From Saprospiraceae bacterium (GTDB taxonomy: Bacteria > Bacteroidota > Bacteroidia > Chitinophagales > Saprospiraceae), in assembly GCA_016710265.1 (NCBI GenBank), contig JADJJL010000001.1:992001-1056000 (forward strand): a stretch of DNA of 64,000 bases. Reading direction: 5' to 3'. Of the stretch, positions 6,822 through 16,327 are shown piece after piece (within the stretch, counting starts at the first letter, position 1; each line of letters begins with the position of its first letter). Below the pieces are notes generated by a model. That model had not been told where the DNA came from and made no database searches. It was given only the letters and a program-made list of their open reading frames with translations. The translations under genes and the position numbers were made by a program.

Positions 6822-9485
6822 ATGCGAATTAAGGAAATGAATGTCATGAGAGGACCCAATTATTGGTCCATCCGAAGAAGAAAATTAATCGTTATGGTTC
6901 TAGATTTAGAAGAACTGGAAAGTCAACCTACCAATCTGATTCCAGGATTTTTGGACAGACTCAAGAACTTGTTACCGGGAATGCTCCAACACCGATGTTC
7001 CGAAGGTGTTGCCGGTGGTTTTTATCATCGCGTTGAAGAAGGTACCTGGATGGGACATGTGATTGAACACATAGCTCTGGAAATCCAAAGTTTGGCAGGA
7101 ATGGAAGTTGGTTTTGGTCGGACCAGAAGTTATGGAGAGCCAGGGGTTTACCATGTGGTCTTTGACTATATTGAAGAAAAAGTAGGCGTGTTTGCCGCTA
7201 AAGCTTCTGTCAAAATTGCAGAATCTCTCATCCTTAACACGCCTTACAATCTGGACGAGGATATTATGGAAATGAGACAACTCCGTGAAAGCAGCAGGCT
7301 GGGACCTAGCACTGGATCAATCATTGAAGAAGCTGAATCTCGAGGAATTCCATGGATCCGACTTAATAAATACAGTCTTTGCCAATTGGGTTATGGACGA
7401 AATCAAAAGAGGATTCAGGCTACCGTGACGAGTCAAACTTCCAGCATTGGTGTGGATATTGCCAAAGATAAAGAGGATACAAAATACCTTTTGGCACAAG
7501 CAGAAATTCCTGTACCCAAAGGTGACATTGTCCGCTCTGAAGCTGGTTTAAAAGAAGTATGTCAGGAGTTGGGATTCCCTTTGGTTATTAAACCCATTGA
7601 TGGAAATCACGGACGTGGTGTCACCACAGACATCCAAAATTGGGAGCAGGCTCTTATAGGTTTCGAAATTGCTAAAAGGATTTCTTCTTCCGTGATTGTA
7701 GAACAATTCATCAAAGGTGAAGATTACAGAATTCTTGTCATTAATCACAGAATGGTGGCTGCTGCAAAACGTCTTCCCGCTCAAGTGATAGGAGACGGAA
7801 TACAATCAGTGGCTCAACTTATCGAAATTACCAATTCAGATCCCAGAAGAGGATTTGGACATGAAAAAGTATTGACAAGTATCCATGTGGATGACATCAC
7901 CATCAAACAATTATCTGTACAAAATTTAACTTTAGAGTCAGTTCCATTTAAGAGTCAAACAGTCGTCCTAAAAGATACAGCCAACTTAAGTACAGGTGGA
8001 ACCTCTGTGGATGTTACAGATTCTGTGCATCCAAGTATAGTTTTTATGGCAGAACGAATTTCCAGAATCGTTGGACTCGATATTTGTGGAATTGATTTTA
8101 TGACAACAGACATCAGTTCTCCTGTGAATGAAACAAGAGGAGCGGTCATAGAGGTCAATGCCGGTCCTGGTTTTAGAATGCACCTAGCCCCAGCCGAAGG
8201 ATTACCTCGCAATGTAGCTGCGCCGGTTATCGATATGCTCTACCCTCCGGGCTCTGCTTCCAGAATTCCGATCATAGGGGTAACTGGTACCAATGGTAAA
8301 ACCACCACCACCAGACTCATGGCTCATTTGGTAAAAATGATGGGTTACACGGTGGGTTATACAACCACAGATGGTATTTATATTCAAAACCATAAGATGT
8401 TATCCGGGGATTGTTCCGGACCAGGAAGTGCAGAATTCGTCCTAAAAGATCCAACCGTCAATTTTGCGGTTTTTGAAACTGCAAGGGGTGGAATATTAAG
8501 GGCTGGTTTGGGTTTTAGAAATTGCAATACCGCCATTGTGACCAATATTGCGCCGGATCACCTAGGCTTAAAAGGAATTCACACATTGGAACAATTGGCC
8601 AAAGTTAAAGCTGTGCTTGTTGAGTCTGTTGTTCCTGAGGGATATGCAATTCTTAATGCGGATGATGATCTTGTTTATTCCATGAGGGAAAAAGCGAGTT
8701 GCCAAATAGCCTTGTTTTCCATGGATGAATCCAATCCTCGTATTAAAAAACATATGTTGACTGGTGGCATTTGTGCTTTGTATGAAAATGGATTTATCAC
8801 CATTTGCAAAGGAGAATGGAAAATGAGAGTTACCAAAGCAATCAATGTTCCACTCACTTTTGGGGGAAAGGCCTCTTTTATGATTCAAAATGTTTTACCG
8901 GTAGCCTTAGCTGGTTATTTACACGGATTTTCTTTAGCTGACATTAGCAGCTCATTGGAAAGCTTTATACCTTCCCCAGCTCAAACTCCGGGTAGATTAA
9001 ATCTATTTAACTTTAAAGATTTTGATTTACTCCTTGATTATGCACACAATCCTGCCGGCCTCTCAGCCCTTAAGAATCTTACAGATAAAATGGATGGTCA
9101 TCCAAAAATTGGAATAATTGCTGGGATCGGTGACCGAAGAGATGAGGACAATATGGGCATTGGAAAGGTGGCAGCAAGCATGTTTGATGAGGTCATCATC
9201 CGTCAGGATAAAAGTCTTAGGGGTAAATCTCCGGAAGCTTTGGAGGCTTTGGTTAAAAAGGGTATCTATGAATATGATCCCAATAAAATTTGCCATTACA
9301 TTGCCAATGAAAAAGAGGCCATCGGCTTTGCCATTCAACGGGCTCAAAAAGGCTCACTTATAGTTGTTTGCAGCGACGATATTCAAAACTCTTTAGAGCT
9401 TATTAAAACTTACAAAGAAGATGAGGCAAACAAATATTACGAATATTCAAAAGCGGACATTCCAAATCAAAGCCATAAGCAATAA
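6822..9485 (+). CDS. cphA: Cyanophycin synthetase
   Basis: Makes the storage polymer cyanophycin from Asp and Arg with ATP. The reading frame is open from a TTG at 6795, but the ATG at 6822 gives the family-typical N-terminus (MRIKEMNVMRGPNYWS), so I start there (887 residues, normal length). Domains in order are the N-terminal domain (about 1-160, RGPNYWSIRRRKLIV), an ATP-grasp domain (about 215-480, with EQFIKGEDYRILV and IEVNAGPGFRMH) and a Mur-ligase-like domain (about 485-880) whose nucleotide loop is GVTGTNGKTTTTR. GIGDRRDEDN near the end is the Mur C-terminal region. The divergent neighbour is cyanophycinase. No promoter could be fixed in the short intergenic gap. Confidence 0.97.
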   Translation: MRIKEMNVMRGPNYWSIRRRKLIVMVLDLEELESQPTNLIPGFLDRLKNLLPGMLQHRCSEGVAGGFYHRVEEGTWMGHVIEHIALEIQSLAGMEVGFGRTRSYGEPGVYHVVFDYIEEKVGVFAAKASVKIAESLILNTPYNLDEDIMEMRQLRESSRLGPSTGSIIEEAESRGIPWIRLNKYSLCQLGYGRNQKRIQATVTSQTSSIGVDIAKDKEDTKYLLAQAEIPVPKGDIVRSEAGLKEVCQELGFPLVIKPIDGNHGRGVTTDIQNWEQALIGFEIAKRISSSVIVEQFIKGEDYRILVINHRMVAAAKRLPAQVIGDGIQSVAQLIEITNSDPRRGFGHEKVLTSIHVDDITIKQLSVQNLTLESVPFKSQTVVLKDTANLSTGGTSVDVTDSVHPSIVFMAERISRIVGLDICGIDFMTTDISSPVNETRGAVIEVNAGPGFRMHLAPAEGLPRNVAAPVIDMLYPPGSASRIPIIGVTGTNGKTTTTRLMAHLVKMMGYTVGYTTTDGIYIQNHKMLSGDCSGPGSAEFVLKDPTVNFAVFETARGGILRAGLGFRNCNTAIVTNIAPDHLGLKGIHTLEQLAKVKAVLVESVVPEGYAILNADDDLVYSMREKASCQIALFSMDESNPRIKKHMLTGGICALYENGFITICKGEWKMRVTKAINVPLTFGGKASFMIQNVLPVALAGYLHGFSLADISSSLESFIPSPAQTPGRLNLFNFKDFDLLLDYAHNPAGLSALKNLTDKMDGHPKIGIIAGIGDRRDEDNMGIGKVAASMFDEVIIRQDKSLRGKSPEALEALVKKGIYEYDPNKICHYIANEKEAIGFAIQRAQKGSLIVVCSDDIQNSLELIKTYKEDEANKYYEYSKADIPNQSHKQ

Positions 9486-9550
9486 TAATATTCATTTCCA
9501 AAACAAAATAAATGTGAATTAAAAATATGTAATCAATAACTTATAATTTT

Positions 9551-9580
9551 TTGATAAATAACTCTAAATCACTACTTTTG
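9551..9580 (+). promoter_or_regulatory. Bacteroidota-type promoter
   Basis: TTG at 9551-9553 and TACTTTTG at 9573-9580 (TAnnTTTG) with a 19-bp gap fit the Bacteroidota housekeeping sigma consensus. The expected transcript start near 9587 leaves a leader of about 64 nt before the haloperoxidase-like gene. Confidence 0.65.
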
Positions 9581-9650
9581 CATCGTTAAACTGTATTATT
9601 CCAGAGTTTTTGGTTATTATATTTATTAGTTTACTCATTTTCAATTATTT

Positions 9651-11120
9651 ATGAAACCTAATTTTTTAATCCCTTTTTTATCAATCCTTTCTACAGTTCT
9701 GATAATCAGCTCATGTAGCAAACCAGCTCCCCAGACTGAATTCCCTAGAGTGGAGCACTATTCATACAATGTAATTCATCAGTGGAATGAACTTTTCCTT
9801 CAGATTGACAAAGATGCTATGGGGTTTAGACCCGGACCTGGACCAAGAGCTCTAGGTTACATGGGCATCGCTGCTTATGAAATCTGTATTCCTGGTATGC
9901 CTAATTTCAAGACCCTTAAAAATCTTCCTCAATTTCAAGGAAGTGGTATTCCAAGCTACACCGGTTCCGCAGAATTGCATTATCCAACCGCTATCAACGC
10001 AGCTTATGCTTTCTTGATGAGTCATTTTTTTGAGAAAGTAGAGTTTTTTAACGCTGCTGGCTCTACGGGTAAGCACCTGACTAATTCAGAAGCTCAACAA
10101 ATGATTGAGAATCTGAAAAACAGTTTGGAAGCTGAATACAAACAAGAATCCAATGTAAACCGTTTTAACAATTCTAAAGCATGGGGAGAAGAAGTAGCCA
10201 GAGCTGTTTGGCAGTGGTCTACTACCGATCTTTATGGACATGAGGCTTACCTTAATCCATTGAACAATGATCCTTCTAAATTCCCTTATTATAATTGGAG
10301 AGAAAAAAGCTTAGATGCTAATGGAAAAAGAATACCCGGTAAATGGATGCCTACCAATGACAATCCAGATGGCGGAATGTTCCCTTTCTGGGGCAATGTT
10401 AGAACGTTTGCAACCAGTAATCATCAAAAATTATCCAAACCTCCAATTCCAGCGCTTTTACCAGACGGATCAGTTAACCCTAAATGGCATACCGAAAACC
10501 TAGAAGTATATAGTACTACTACCTCAAGATCTTATGAAGATGAATGGATAGCCGAATTCTGGTCAGACGATTTATTTGGATTAACGTTTGCTCCTCCACC
10601 TAGATTAATGGCCATTATGGATCAAATTATGGTAGCTAAAAATTCTAATCTAGAAGAAGCTGTATATGCCAATGCCCTCATGGGTATTACCTTAAATGAT
10701 TGTGCAGTAGTTTGTTGGAACTCAAAATGGGTTTACAATACCGAAAGACCTGAGCATTACATAAAAGATTATATTGATCCAAATTGGGAATCAGCTTTAG
10801 ACCATCCGTATACCGGTCAAAAAGGTGTCACTCCTTCTTTTCCAGCCTATCCTTCAGGTCACTCTACATTTGGGGGTGGCGGTGCATGGGCTTTGGCAAC
10901 AGTTTGGGGAAATAATACTTATTTTGTGGATAGATGCCATGAAACCCGCAAAGAATTTGAGGGTACTCCAAGACCATTCTACTCTTTTTCAGCAATGGGA
11001 AGAGAAGACGCCATTTCCCGTATTCCGTTGGGTGTTCATATTCGTATCGATTGTGAAGAAGGAATTCGTATTGGTGAAGAAGTCGCTAGAAGAGTTGCCG
11101 AACTTCCTTGGAAAGGATAA
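9651..11120 (+). CDS. Vanadium-dependent haloperoxidase / PAP2-superfamily lipoprotein
   Basis: Probable envelope enzyme of 489 residues. A lipoprotein signal ends at Cys22 (LIISSC). The three PAP2/vanadate-binding motifs are present: K359-x6-R366-P367, the PSGH motif with His404 (PAYPSGHSTFGGGG) and S456-R457-x3-G461-x-H463-x3-D467. The length and the long N-terminal region are typical of the vanadium-chloroperoxidase-like branch rather than of small lipid phosphatases. Members of this branch may be haloperoxidases or acid phosphatases; the residues do not decide between them. It has its own promoter and a terminator directly downstream, so it is probably monocistronic. Confidence 0.85.
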   Translation: MKPNFLIPFLSILSTVLIISSCSKPAPQTEFPRVEHYSYNVIHQWNELFLQIDKDAMGFRPGPGPRALGYMGIAAYEICIPGMPNFKTLKNLPQFQGSGIPSYTGSAELHYPTAINAAYAFLMSHFFEKVEFFNAAGSTGKHLTNSEAQQMIENLKNSLEAEYKQESNVNRFNNSKAWGEEVARAVWQWSTTDLYGHEAYLNPLNNDPSKFPYYNWREKSLDANGKRIPGKWMPTNDNPDGGMFPFWGNVRTFATSNHQKLSKPPIPALLPDGSVNPKWHTENLEVYSTTTSRSYEDEWIAEFWSDDLFGLTFAPPPRLMAIMDQIMVAKNSNLEEAVYANALMGITLNDCAVVCWNSKWVYNTERPEHYIKDYIDPNWESALDHPYTGQKGVTPSFPAYPSGHSTFGGGGAWALATVWGNNTYFVDRCHETRKEFEGTPRPFYSFSAMGREDAISRIPLGVHIRIDCEEGIRIGEEVARRVAELPWKG

Positions 11121-11150
11121 AAATTTGTTCCTTTTATAAAATATTTTAAA

Positions 11151-11180
11151 AGCCGGTTAATAATTAACTGGCTTTTTTTT
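11151..11180 (+). terminator. Intrinsic terminator after the haloperoxidase-like gene
   Basis: AGCCGGTTAA (11151-11160), loop TAA, TTAACTGGCT (11164-11173; one G-U pair), then a run of T. It sits 30 bp after the stop codon. Confidence 0.9.
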
Positions 11181-11197
11181 AGACCAATTCATTATTT

Positions 11198-11683
11198 ATG
11201 GATTTAAATTTTCTAAAGTTTTATCTATTGTTGATAGTTATCTTTTGCATGAATATGTTCTCTTGCAAAAACAATGCAAAACCCGAATTGATAGAAGATA
11301 AATATTCCAACGGACAAGTTAAAAGAAAGTATTATAAAATCAATAAGTTGATTCAGGATACCATGTGGGAATACCATAACTCAGGTGAATTAAAAACCAT
11401 CTATTTATTTAAAGATGGCAAACAACATGGTCGCACAACCAGATATTATAAAACTGGCGAACTTGAAGAGGTTCAATATTTTGAAAATGGACTCCAACAA
11501 CGCGGCGACACTGTTTTTTATAAAAATGGAAGAATTCGATTTACCGCAGAAATGAAGGATGATAAAAAAAATGGATTGTTTCGTCGATGGTCTGAAAATA
11601 AAGACAGCATTGAACTAGAGCAATTGTTTAGACATGACACCATAATCATTTATAAGGTGCAAGAAGAACAAGAAATAAAATAA
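11198..11683 (+). CDS. MORN/YwqK-type repeat lipoprotein
   Basis: Lipoprotein of 161 residues: signal peptide with lipobox ending at Cys23 (MNMFSC), then four to five short repeats of the type Y-x-x-G-x-x-x-x-x-x-x-Y (EDKYSNGQVKRKYY, EYHNSGELKTIYLF, RYYKTGELEEVQYF, FYKNGRIRF). These are the MORN-like repeats of the YwqK family, sometimes labelled antitoxin-like in databases. No toxin gene lies next to it and the lipobox argues for an envelope location, so I do not call it an antitoxin. Function unknown. Confidence 0.75.
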   Translation: MDLNFLKFYLLLIVIFCMNMFSCKNNAKPELIEDKYSNGQVKRKYYKINKLIQDTMWEYHNSGELKTIYLFKDGKQHGRTTRYYKTGELEEVQYFENGLQQRGDTVFYKNGRIRFTAEMKDDKKNGLFRRWSENKDSIELEQLFRHDTIIIYKVQEEQEIK

Positions 11684-11755
11684 AGGAATATTATCCCACG
11701 AAATGTATAAACCAAAAAATCAGATTACTTTGGTCGAATAAAAATACCTATTACA

Positions 11756-14482
11756 CTAAGCCAATTTTTGTTTCACCTCAGTGATTTCGTAAGCTTCTAT
11801 AATGTCACCTACTTTAATATCATTGAAATTTTTGACGGTAAGTCCACACTCCAGATTTTCCTTAACTTCTTTGGCGTCTTCCTTAAATCTTTTTAAAGAT
11901 TGTAATTCTGCCAATCCGCCTTCTTTATTAGGATAAACCACGATGCCATTTCTGATAACTCTGATAGGGCTATTTCTAGTAATTTTACCATCAATGACCA
12001 TACATCCAGCGACCGTTCCAACTTTCGTAATTTTGAAAACTTCTCGTATCTCTACCTGACCAATTATTTTTTCTTCTTTGGTTGGTTCGAGCATTCCCTC
12101 CATCGCAAGTTTGATTTCTTCAATGGCTTCGTAGATGATCGAATAAGTTTTTATTTCTACGCCTTCTCTTTCAGCAAGTGCTCTTGCTGCTACAGACGGC
12201 CTTACTTGGAACCCGATAACAATCGCATCTGATGCAGAAGCAAGGAGAATATCAGATTCAATAATTTGACCAACAGCCTTATGAAGGATAGAAACTTTGA
12301 TAGATTCTACGGACAATTTAATTAAACTGTCAGACAAAGCTTCAACCGAACCATCCACATCACCTTTAATAATTAATCTCAGTTCTTTAAAGTTCCCCAA
12401 AGCAAGACGACGACCAATTTCATCCAAAGAAATACGTTTTGTGGCTCTGTTTGCTTGTTCTCTGCTGATTTGAGATCTCTTTGTAGCTATTTGTCTCGCT
12501 TCTGCTTCATCTTCTAAAACTTTAAACTTCTCACCGGCCGTAGGTGCTCCTGTCAAACCTAATACCATGACCGGAGTAGAAGGACCAGCTGCTTTTATTT
12601 TTAGTCCTCTTTCATTAAACATGGCTTTTATCTTTCCGGAATTTTCTCCAGCAAGGAGAACATCCCCTGTGTGCATCGTACCGGTTTGGACCAATAATTT
12701 TGCTACGTATCCACGTCCTTTATCTAATGAAGCCTCTATCACAGTTCCGATTGCCAATCGCTCAGGATTTGCCTTTAATTCAAGTACTTCTGCCTCGAGA
12801 ATTATTTTTTCCAATAATAAATCAATTCCCATTCCTGATTTTGCAGAGATTTCCTGAGAAGAATATTTTCCTCCCCAAGAATCCACCAAAAAATTCATTT
12901 GTGACAATTCATTTTTAATCCTTTCAGGATCTGCACCCGCTTTATCTACTTTATTGATCGCAAATACAATTGGCACATTGGCCGCTTGCGCGTGAGAAAT
13001 GGCCTCTTTGGTCTGTGGCATAATATGGTCGTCCGCTGCCACTATAATAACCGCAACATCGGTAACCTTGGCTCCTCTGGCTCTCATGGCCGTAAATGCT
13101 TCGTGACCCGGAGTATCCAAGAATGTTATTTTTTTCTGATCTGGACCTACCTTTACTTCATATGCTCCAATATGTTGTGTAATACCTCCAGCTTCTCCAG
13201 AAGCAACATTGGTTTTACGAATATAATCCAACAACGAAGTCTTACCATGATCCACATGACCCATGACTGTTACAATAGGGGCTCTAGAAATTAAATCCTC
13301 TGGGTTATCGACTACTTCTTCTACTACGTCTGCGTCATCTTCTGCTGAAACAAACTCTATTTTTTTATCAAATTCTTCTGCTAGAATTTCAATAATTTCT
13401 GCATCCAGCCTTTGATTTATTGACACAATAATACCTAGGTTCATACAAGTCATTATTATGTCTGTAACCGGTATATCAAAAACACTGGAAAGATCTGAAA
13501 CGGTTATAAATTCAGTTACTTGGATAGATCCGCTTTCTCTCTGAGATTCTGCCAATTCTGCCTTTTCTCTATATTCCTCTCGCTTGTCTCGTCTTATTTT
13601 CTGCCTTTTATTTTTACCACCCACATTAAGTCGGGCCATGGTGGCTTTAATCTTATCTTCAATTTCCTTTTTACTAACTTCCTTAACCGGTTCTTGCGCT
13701 GGTCTAAAATCTCGACCACGATTGGCTCCACCCTGTCTATTATCAGAAGGGAAATCTGAAGTATTAATTTTCTTTCTCTTTCTTTTTCTTTTTTGTGCGT
13801 CTTCTGCAGATTCCACTGGTTTAGGGGTACCTCCTGGTTTGTTGACCGTGTCCGTGGCCTTTTTAGGCTCTTCTTTTTTCTTAGGAGGATCTTTAAATTT
13901 ATTGGTATCTACTTTCCCTAAAATTTTTAATCCCTTTAAGGTAGGCGCTTCTATTCTTGTAATCTCTTCCTCTACGTTTATGGTGGGCTCTTCGCGTTTG
14001 GTTTCTGGTTCTACTTTTTGCGTTTTAACCGGCGGAGCTGGATCAGATTGAGGTTTTTGCTTCGATTCTGGTTTATCCAACTCAATTTTGCCGACCACTT
14101 TTAATTTTGGTTTATCCGCTTCTTCTATTTTAGCTTTAAAAACTTCTTCTTTCTCCGTTTCCTGTTTGGTCACTGGAGTTGGTGTTGCCACTGCAGGAGT
14201 TGGTGTTGGTGATGGGGTTCCAAACAAATTAATTTCCTGCTTTGGAAGAATTTTTTCTTTAACTGGAACTGCTGCTTGTGCAGCTTTCGCAAGTTGGTTT
14301 GCTTGCTCTTTGTCTACCAATGATGACTGAAATTCTTTTTGCAGTTCGGAATACATGTCATCGGAAATTTTAAAGGTGGCCTTGTTCTCAATCTCAAATC
14401 CTTTGGATTGCAAGAACTCGACAATTGTACTTACACCGACATTAAATTCCTTAGCTACTTTTATTAATAATCTCGTCATCAA
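11756..14482 (-). CDS. infB: Translation initiation factor IF-2
   Basis: GTPase that brings initiator tRNA to the 30S subunit; 908 residues. The N-terminal domain (MTRLLIKVAKEFNVGVSTIVEFLQSKG) is followed by a long charged P/K/E-rich linker (about 70-300), then the G domain with GHVDHGKTSLLD, DTPGHEAF and NKVD, and the C-terminal domains. It is the last gene of the rimP-nusA-infB operon, 54 bp after nusA. The start at 14482 gives MMTRLL; the second Met is equally possible. No terminator was found between its stop and the convergent MORN gene. Confidence 0.98.
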   Translation of the reverse strand: MMTRLLIKVAKEFNVGVSTIVEFLQSKGFEIENKATFKISDDMYSELQKEFQSSLVDKEQANQLAKAAQAAVPVKEKILPKQEINLFGTPSPTPTPAVATPTPVTKQETEKEEVFKAKIEEADKPKLKVVGKIELDKPESKQKPQSDPAPPVKTQKVEPETKREEPTINVEEEITRIEAPTLKGLKILGKVDTNKFKDPPKKKEEPKKATDTVNKPGGTPKPVESAEDAQKRKRKRKKINTSDFPSDNRQGGANRGRDFRPAQEPVKEVSKKEIEDKIKATMARLNVGGKNKRQKIRRDKREEYREKAELAESQRESGSIQVTEFITVSDLSSVFDIPVTDIIMTCMNLGIIVSINQRLDAEIIEILAEEFDKKIEFVSAEDDADVVEEVVDNPEDLISRAPIVTVMGHVDHGKTSLLDYIRKTNVASGEAGGITQHIGAYEVKVGPDQKKITFLDTPGHEAFTAMRARGAKVTDVAVIIVAADDHIMPQTKEAISHAQAANVPIVFAINKVDKAGADPERIKNELSQMNFLVDSWGGKYSSQEISAKSGMGIDLLLEKIILEAEVLELKANPERLAIGTVIEASLDKGRGYVAKLLVQTGTMHTGDVLLAGENSGKIKAMFNERGLKIKAAGPSTPVMVLGLTGAPTAGEKFKVLEDEAEARQIATKRSQISREQANRATKRISLDEIGRRLALGNFKELRLIIKGDVDGSVEALSDSLIKLSVESIKVSILHKAVGQIIESDILLASASDAIVIGFQVRPSVAARALAEREGVEIKTYSIIYEAIEEIKLAMEGMLEPTKEEKIIGQVEIREVFKITKVGTVAGCMVIDGKITRNSPIRVIRNGIVVYPNKEGGLAELQSLKRFKEDAKEVKENLECGLTVKNFNDIKVGDIIEAYEITEVKQKLA

Positions 14483-14536
14483 AAATTGGCCTTTTTTCCC
14501 TTGTTTTATTTATAAGTTAAAGATAAAAGCTTTTGC

Positions 14537-15772
14537 TTAATCTTCCAGTTCCTTCGTCAAAATATCAATGACTTCTAATATTGTTTCTTCTTCTAGATCT
14601 GTCCGACGGATAAGTTCTTCAGAACTTAAATTTAGAACACTTCTGGCAGTATCACAACCAATATTCTTAAGTGCATCAATGATCCACTCTTCAATTTCAT
14701 CTTTAAATTCATCTAAATCAACATCGTCTACTTCCTCACCTACTTGATCCCTATATACATCTATTTCGTATCCGGTAAGTTTGGTTGCAAGTTTAATATT
14801 GGCTCCACCTCTACCAATAGCCAATGAAAGTTGATCGGCATTTAGATAGACACTTGCCTTTTTATTTTTTTCATCGATTTCGATGTTGTTAATTTTAGCA
14901 GGGGTTAATGATCTTTGAATATATAAATTAAGATTATTGGTAAAATTAACAATATCAATATTTTCATTGCGAAGTTCTCTTACAATACCGTGTATTCTAC
15001 TTCCCTTCATCCCCACACAAGCCCCAACCGGATCAATCCTGTCATCATAAGATTCTACAGCGACTTTGGCTCTTTCACCCGGCATTCTTACTATTTTTTT
15101 GATGGCTATCAAACCATCTTCTATTTCAGGAACTTCTTGCTCCATCAATCTTTGTAAGAAACTCGGATCTGTTCTACTTAAAGTAATAAATGGAGTGTTG
15201 TTTTTCATTTCCACCTTCTTAATCACTGATCTTACTATATCTCCCTTTCTGAAATGATCACCTTTGATCATTTCTGTTCTTGGTAAAAGTAACTCATTGT
15301 TGGTGGCATCATCGATAATTAAGAGTTCTTTTTTCAAAACCTGATTCACTTCACCAATGACCAGATTACCTTCCCTTTCTGCATATCGCTTATAAACATC
15401 ATCCTTTTCCAACTCCATGACTCTGGAAACCAAAGTCTGCCTGGCAGCCATGATGGCACGACGCCCAAAATCTTCCATATCAAGCTGTTCATAACACTCA
15501 GACCCAATTTCACTATCTTCGTCTATGACCATTGCTTCTGAAATCGCAATCTCTTTAAGATCATCCGTGACTTCTCCGTCAGGTACGATGGTACGCACCC
15601 TCCAAATTTCAAGGTCTCCCTTTTGAGGATTGACAATGACATCAAAGTTATCGTCTGATCCATATTTCTTTTTAATCAATGAACGGAATACATCTTCCAA
15701 TACCCGCATCATAGTGGGTCTGTCGATGTTTTTTCCGGCTTTGAATTCTGCAAAAGAATCTACCAATTTCAT
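14537..15772 (-). CDS. nusA: Transcription termination/antitermination factor NusA
   Basis: RNA polymerase-binding factor of 411 residues, the short form without the extra C-terminal acidic repeats. The N-terminal domain covers about 1-125; S1, KH1 and KH2 domains follow, with VGACVGMKGSRIHGIVREL (KH1) and LAIGRGGANIKLA (KH2). An acidic C-terminal helix-hairpin-helix-like tail (IIDALKNIGCDTARSVLNLS) closes the protein. It overlaps the rimP stop by 4 bp, which indicates translational coupling. Confidence 0.97.
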   Translation of the reverse strand: MKLVDSFAEFKAGKNIDRPTMMRVLEDVFRSLIKKKYGSDDNFDVIVNPQKGDLEIWRVRTIVPDGEVTDDLKEIAISEAMVIDEDSEIGSECYEQLDMEDFGRRAIMAARQTLVSRVMELEKDDVYKRYAEREGNLVIGEVNQVLKKELLIIDDATNNELLLPRTEMIKGDHFRKGDIVRSVIKKVEMKNNTPFITLSRTDPSFLQRLMEQEVPEIEDGLIAIKKIVRMPGERAKVAVESYDDRIDPVGACVGMKGSRIHGIVRELRNENIDIVNFTNNLNLYIQRSLTPAKINNIEIDEKNKKASVYLNADQLSLAIGRGGANIKLATKLTGYEIDVYRDQVGEEVDDVDLDEFKDEIEEWIIDALKNIGCDTARSVLNLSSEELIRRTDLEEETILEVIDILTKELED

Positions 15773-16242
15773 ATCTTGATGATGATTTTAGCTTCTTTAA
15801 TATTGTGATAAGGTATAATTGCCTTTTTAATTTCTTTTATTTTTTTCTTGTTTTCTTTCCTCTCTTCCATCCATTCTAATTCTATTCTTTCTTGATCTGC
15901 TGCTATCAAAGTTCCTTCCATTTTTTGATCATCTTCGGTTTCTATGGTAAGACCTCTTCCGATGTTCTTTACAAATTGCCTTGGGAAAATTAAGGATCTG
16001 GTCAAACCTGCTGATGAAACCTCAAGTATATAATCTTCTCCTATCAGTTTTTTTTCGTCAAGCCATGATTCAAGATATCGACTAATCATTTTGCAACGCT
16101 CAAATGTAATCGCACTATCACTGTCCAAATAGACCGAAACTTGTTTCCCTTTTTGCTCGATAGCTACCACAAAACAATCCAGAAAGCTTTCCTCCTGAAA
16201 CTTATCAATTAGCTTTTGATGTAATTCTTCTGTCAATGACAT
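15769..16242 (-). CDS. rimP: Ribosome maturation factor RimP
   Basis: Needed for maturation of the 30S subunit; 157 residues. The central segment VYLDSDSAITFERCKMISRYLESWLDEK and the LEVSSAGLTRSLIFPRQFVKNIGR motif are characteristic of the RimP N-terminal domain; the C-terminal SH3-like domain is KEIKKAIIPYHNIKEAKIIIKI-like. First gene of the operon with nusA and infB. Its short leader contains a terminator-shaped hairpin. Confidence 0.95.
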   Translation of the reverse strand: MSLTEELHQKLIDKFQEESFLDCFVVAIEQKGKQVSVYLDSDSAITFERCKMISRYLESWLDEKKLIGEDYILEVSSAGLTRSLIFPRQFVKNIGRGLTIETEDDQKMEGTLIAADQERIELEWMEERKENKKKIKEIKKAIIPYHNIKEAKIIIKI

Positions 16243-16255
16243 CTGGTTCGGACAA

Positions 16256-16282
16256 CAAAAAAGGGAACCTTTCTGTTCCCTT
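16256..16282 (-). terminator. Terminator-like hairpin in the rimP leader (possible attenuator)
   Basis: On the minus strand AAGGGAAC (16282-16275), loop AGAAAG and GTTCCCTT (16268-16261) form a perfect 8-bp stem followed by a run of U (16262-16256). It ends 13 nt before the rimP ATG. The only genes upstream are on the other strand, so it is not terminating a neighbour in this direction. Confidence 0.75.
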
Positions 16283-16298
16283 CTTTGTAAAACAAGCG

Positions 16299-16306
16299 CA
16301 AATATA
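16299..16306 (-). promoter_or_regulatory. -7 box of the rimP-nusA-infB operon
   Basis: TATATTTG on the minus strand fits TAnnTTTG. The predicted start near 16292 would give a leader of about 50 nt that contains the hairpin. No clear -33 TTG was found at ideal spacing. Confidence 0.55.
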
Positions 16307-16327
16307 ATAGTTTTTCCACATTAAGGT

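Noticed and set aside
7955..8212. ORFs on the minus strand opposite cphA
   Set aside because: Antisense shadows of a fully supported gene with unrelated composition.
13584..14051. 155-residue plus-strand ORF opposite infB
   Set aside because: Shadow of the low-complexity linker of IF-2 with no start context or homology.
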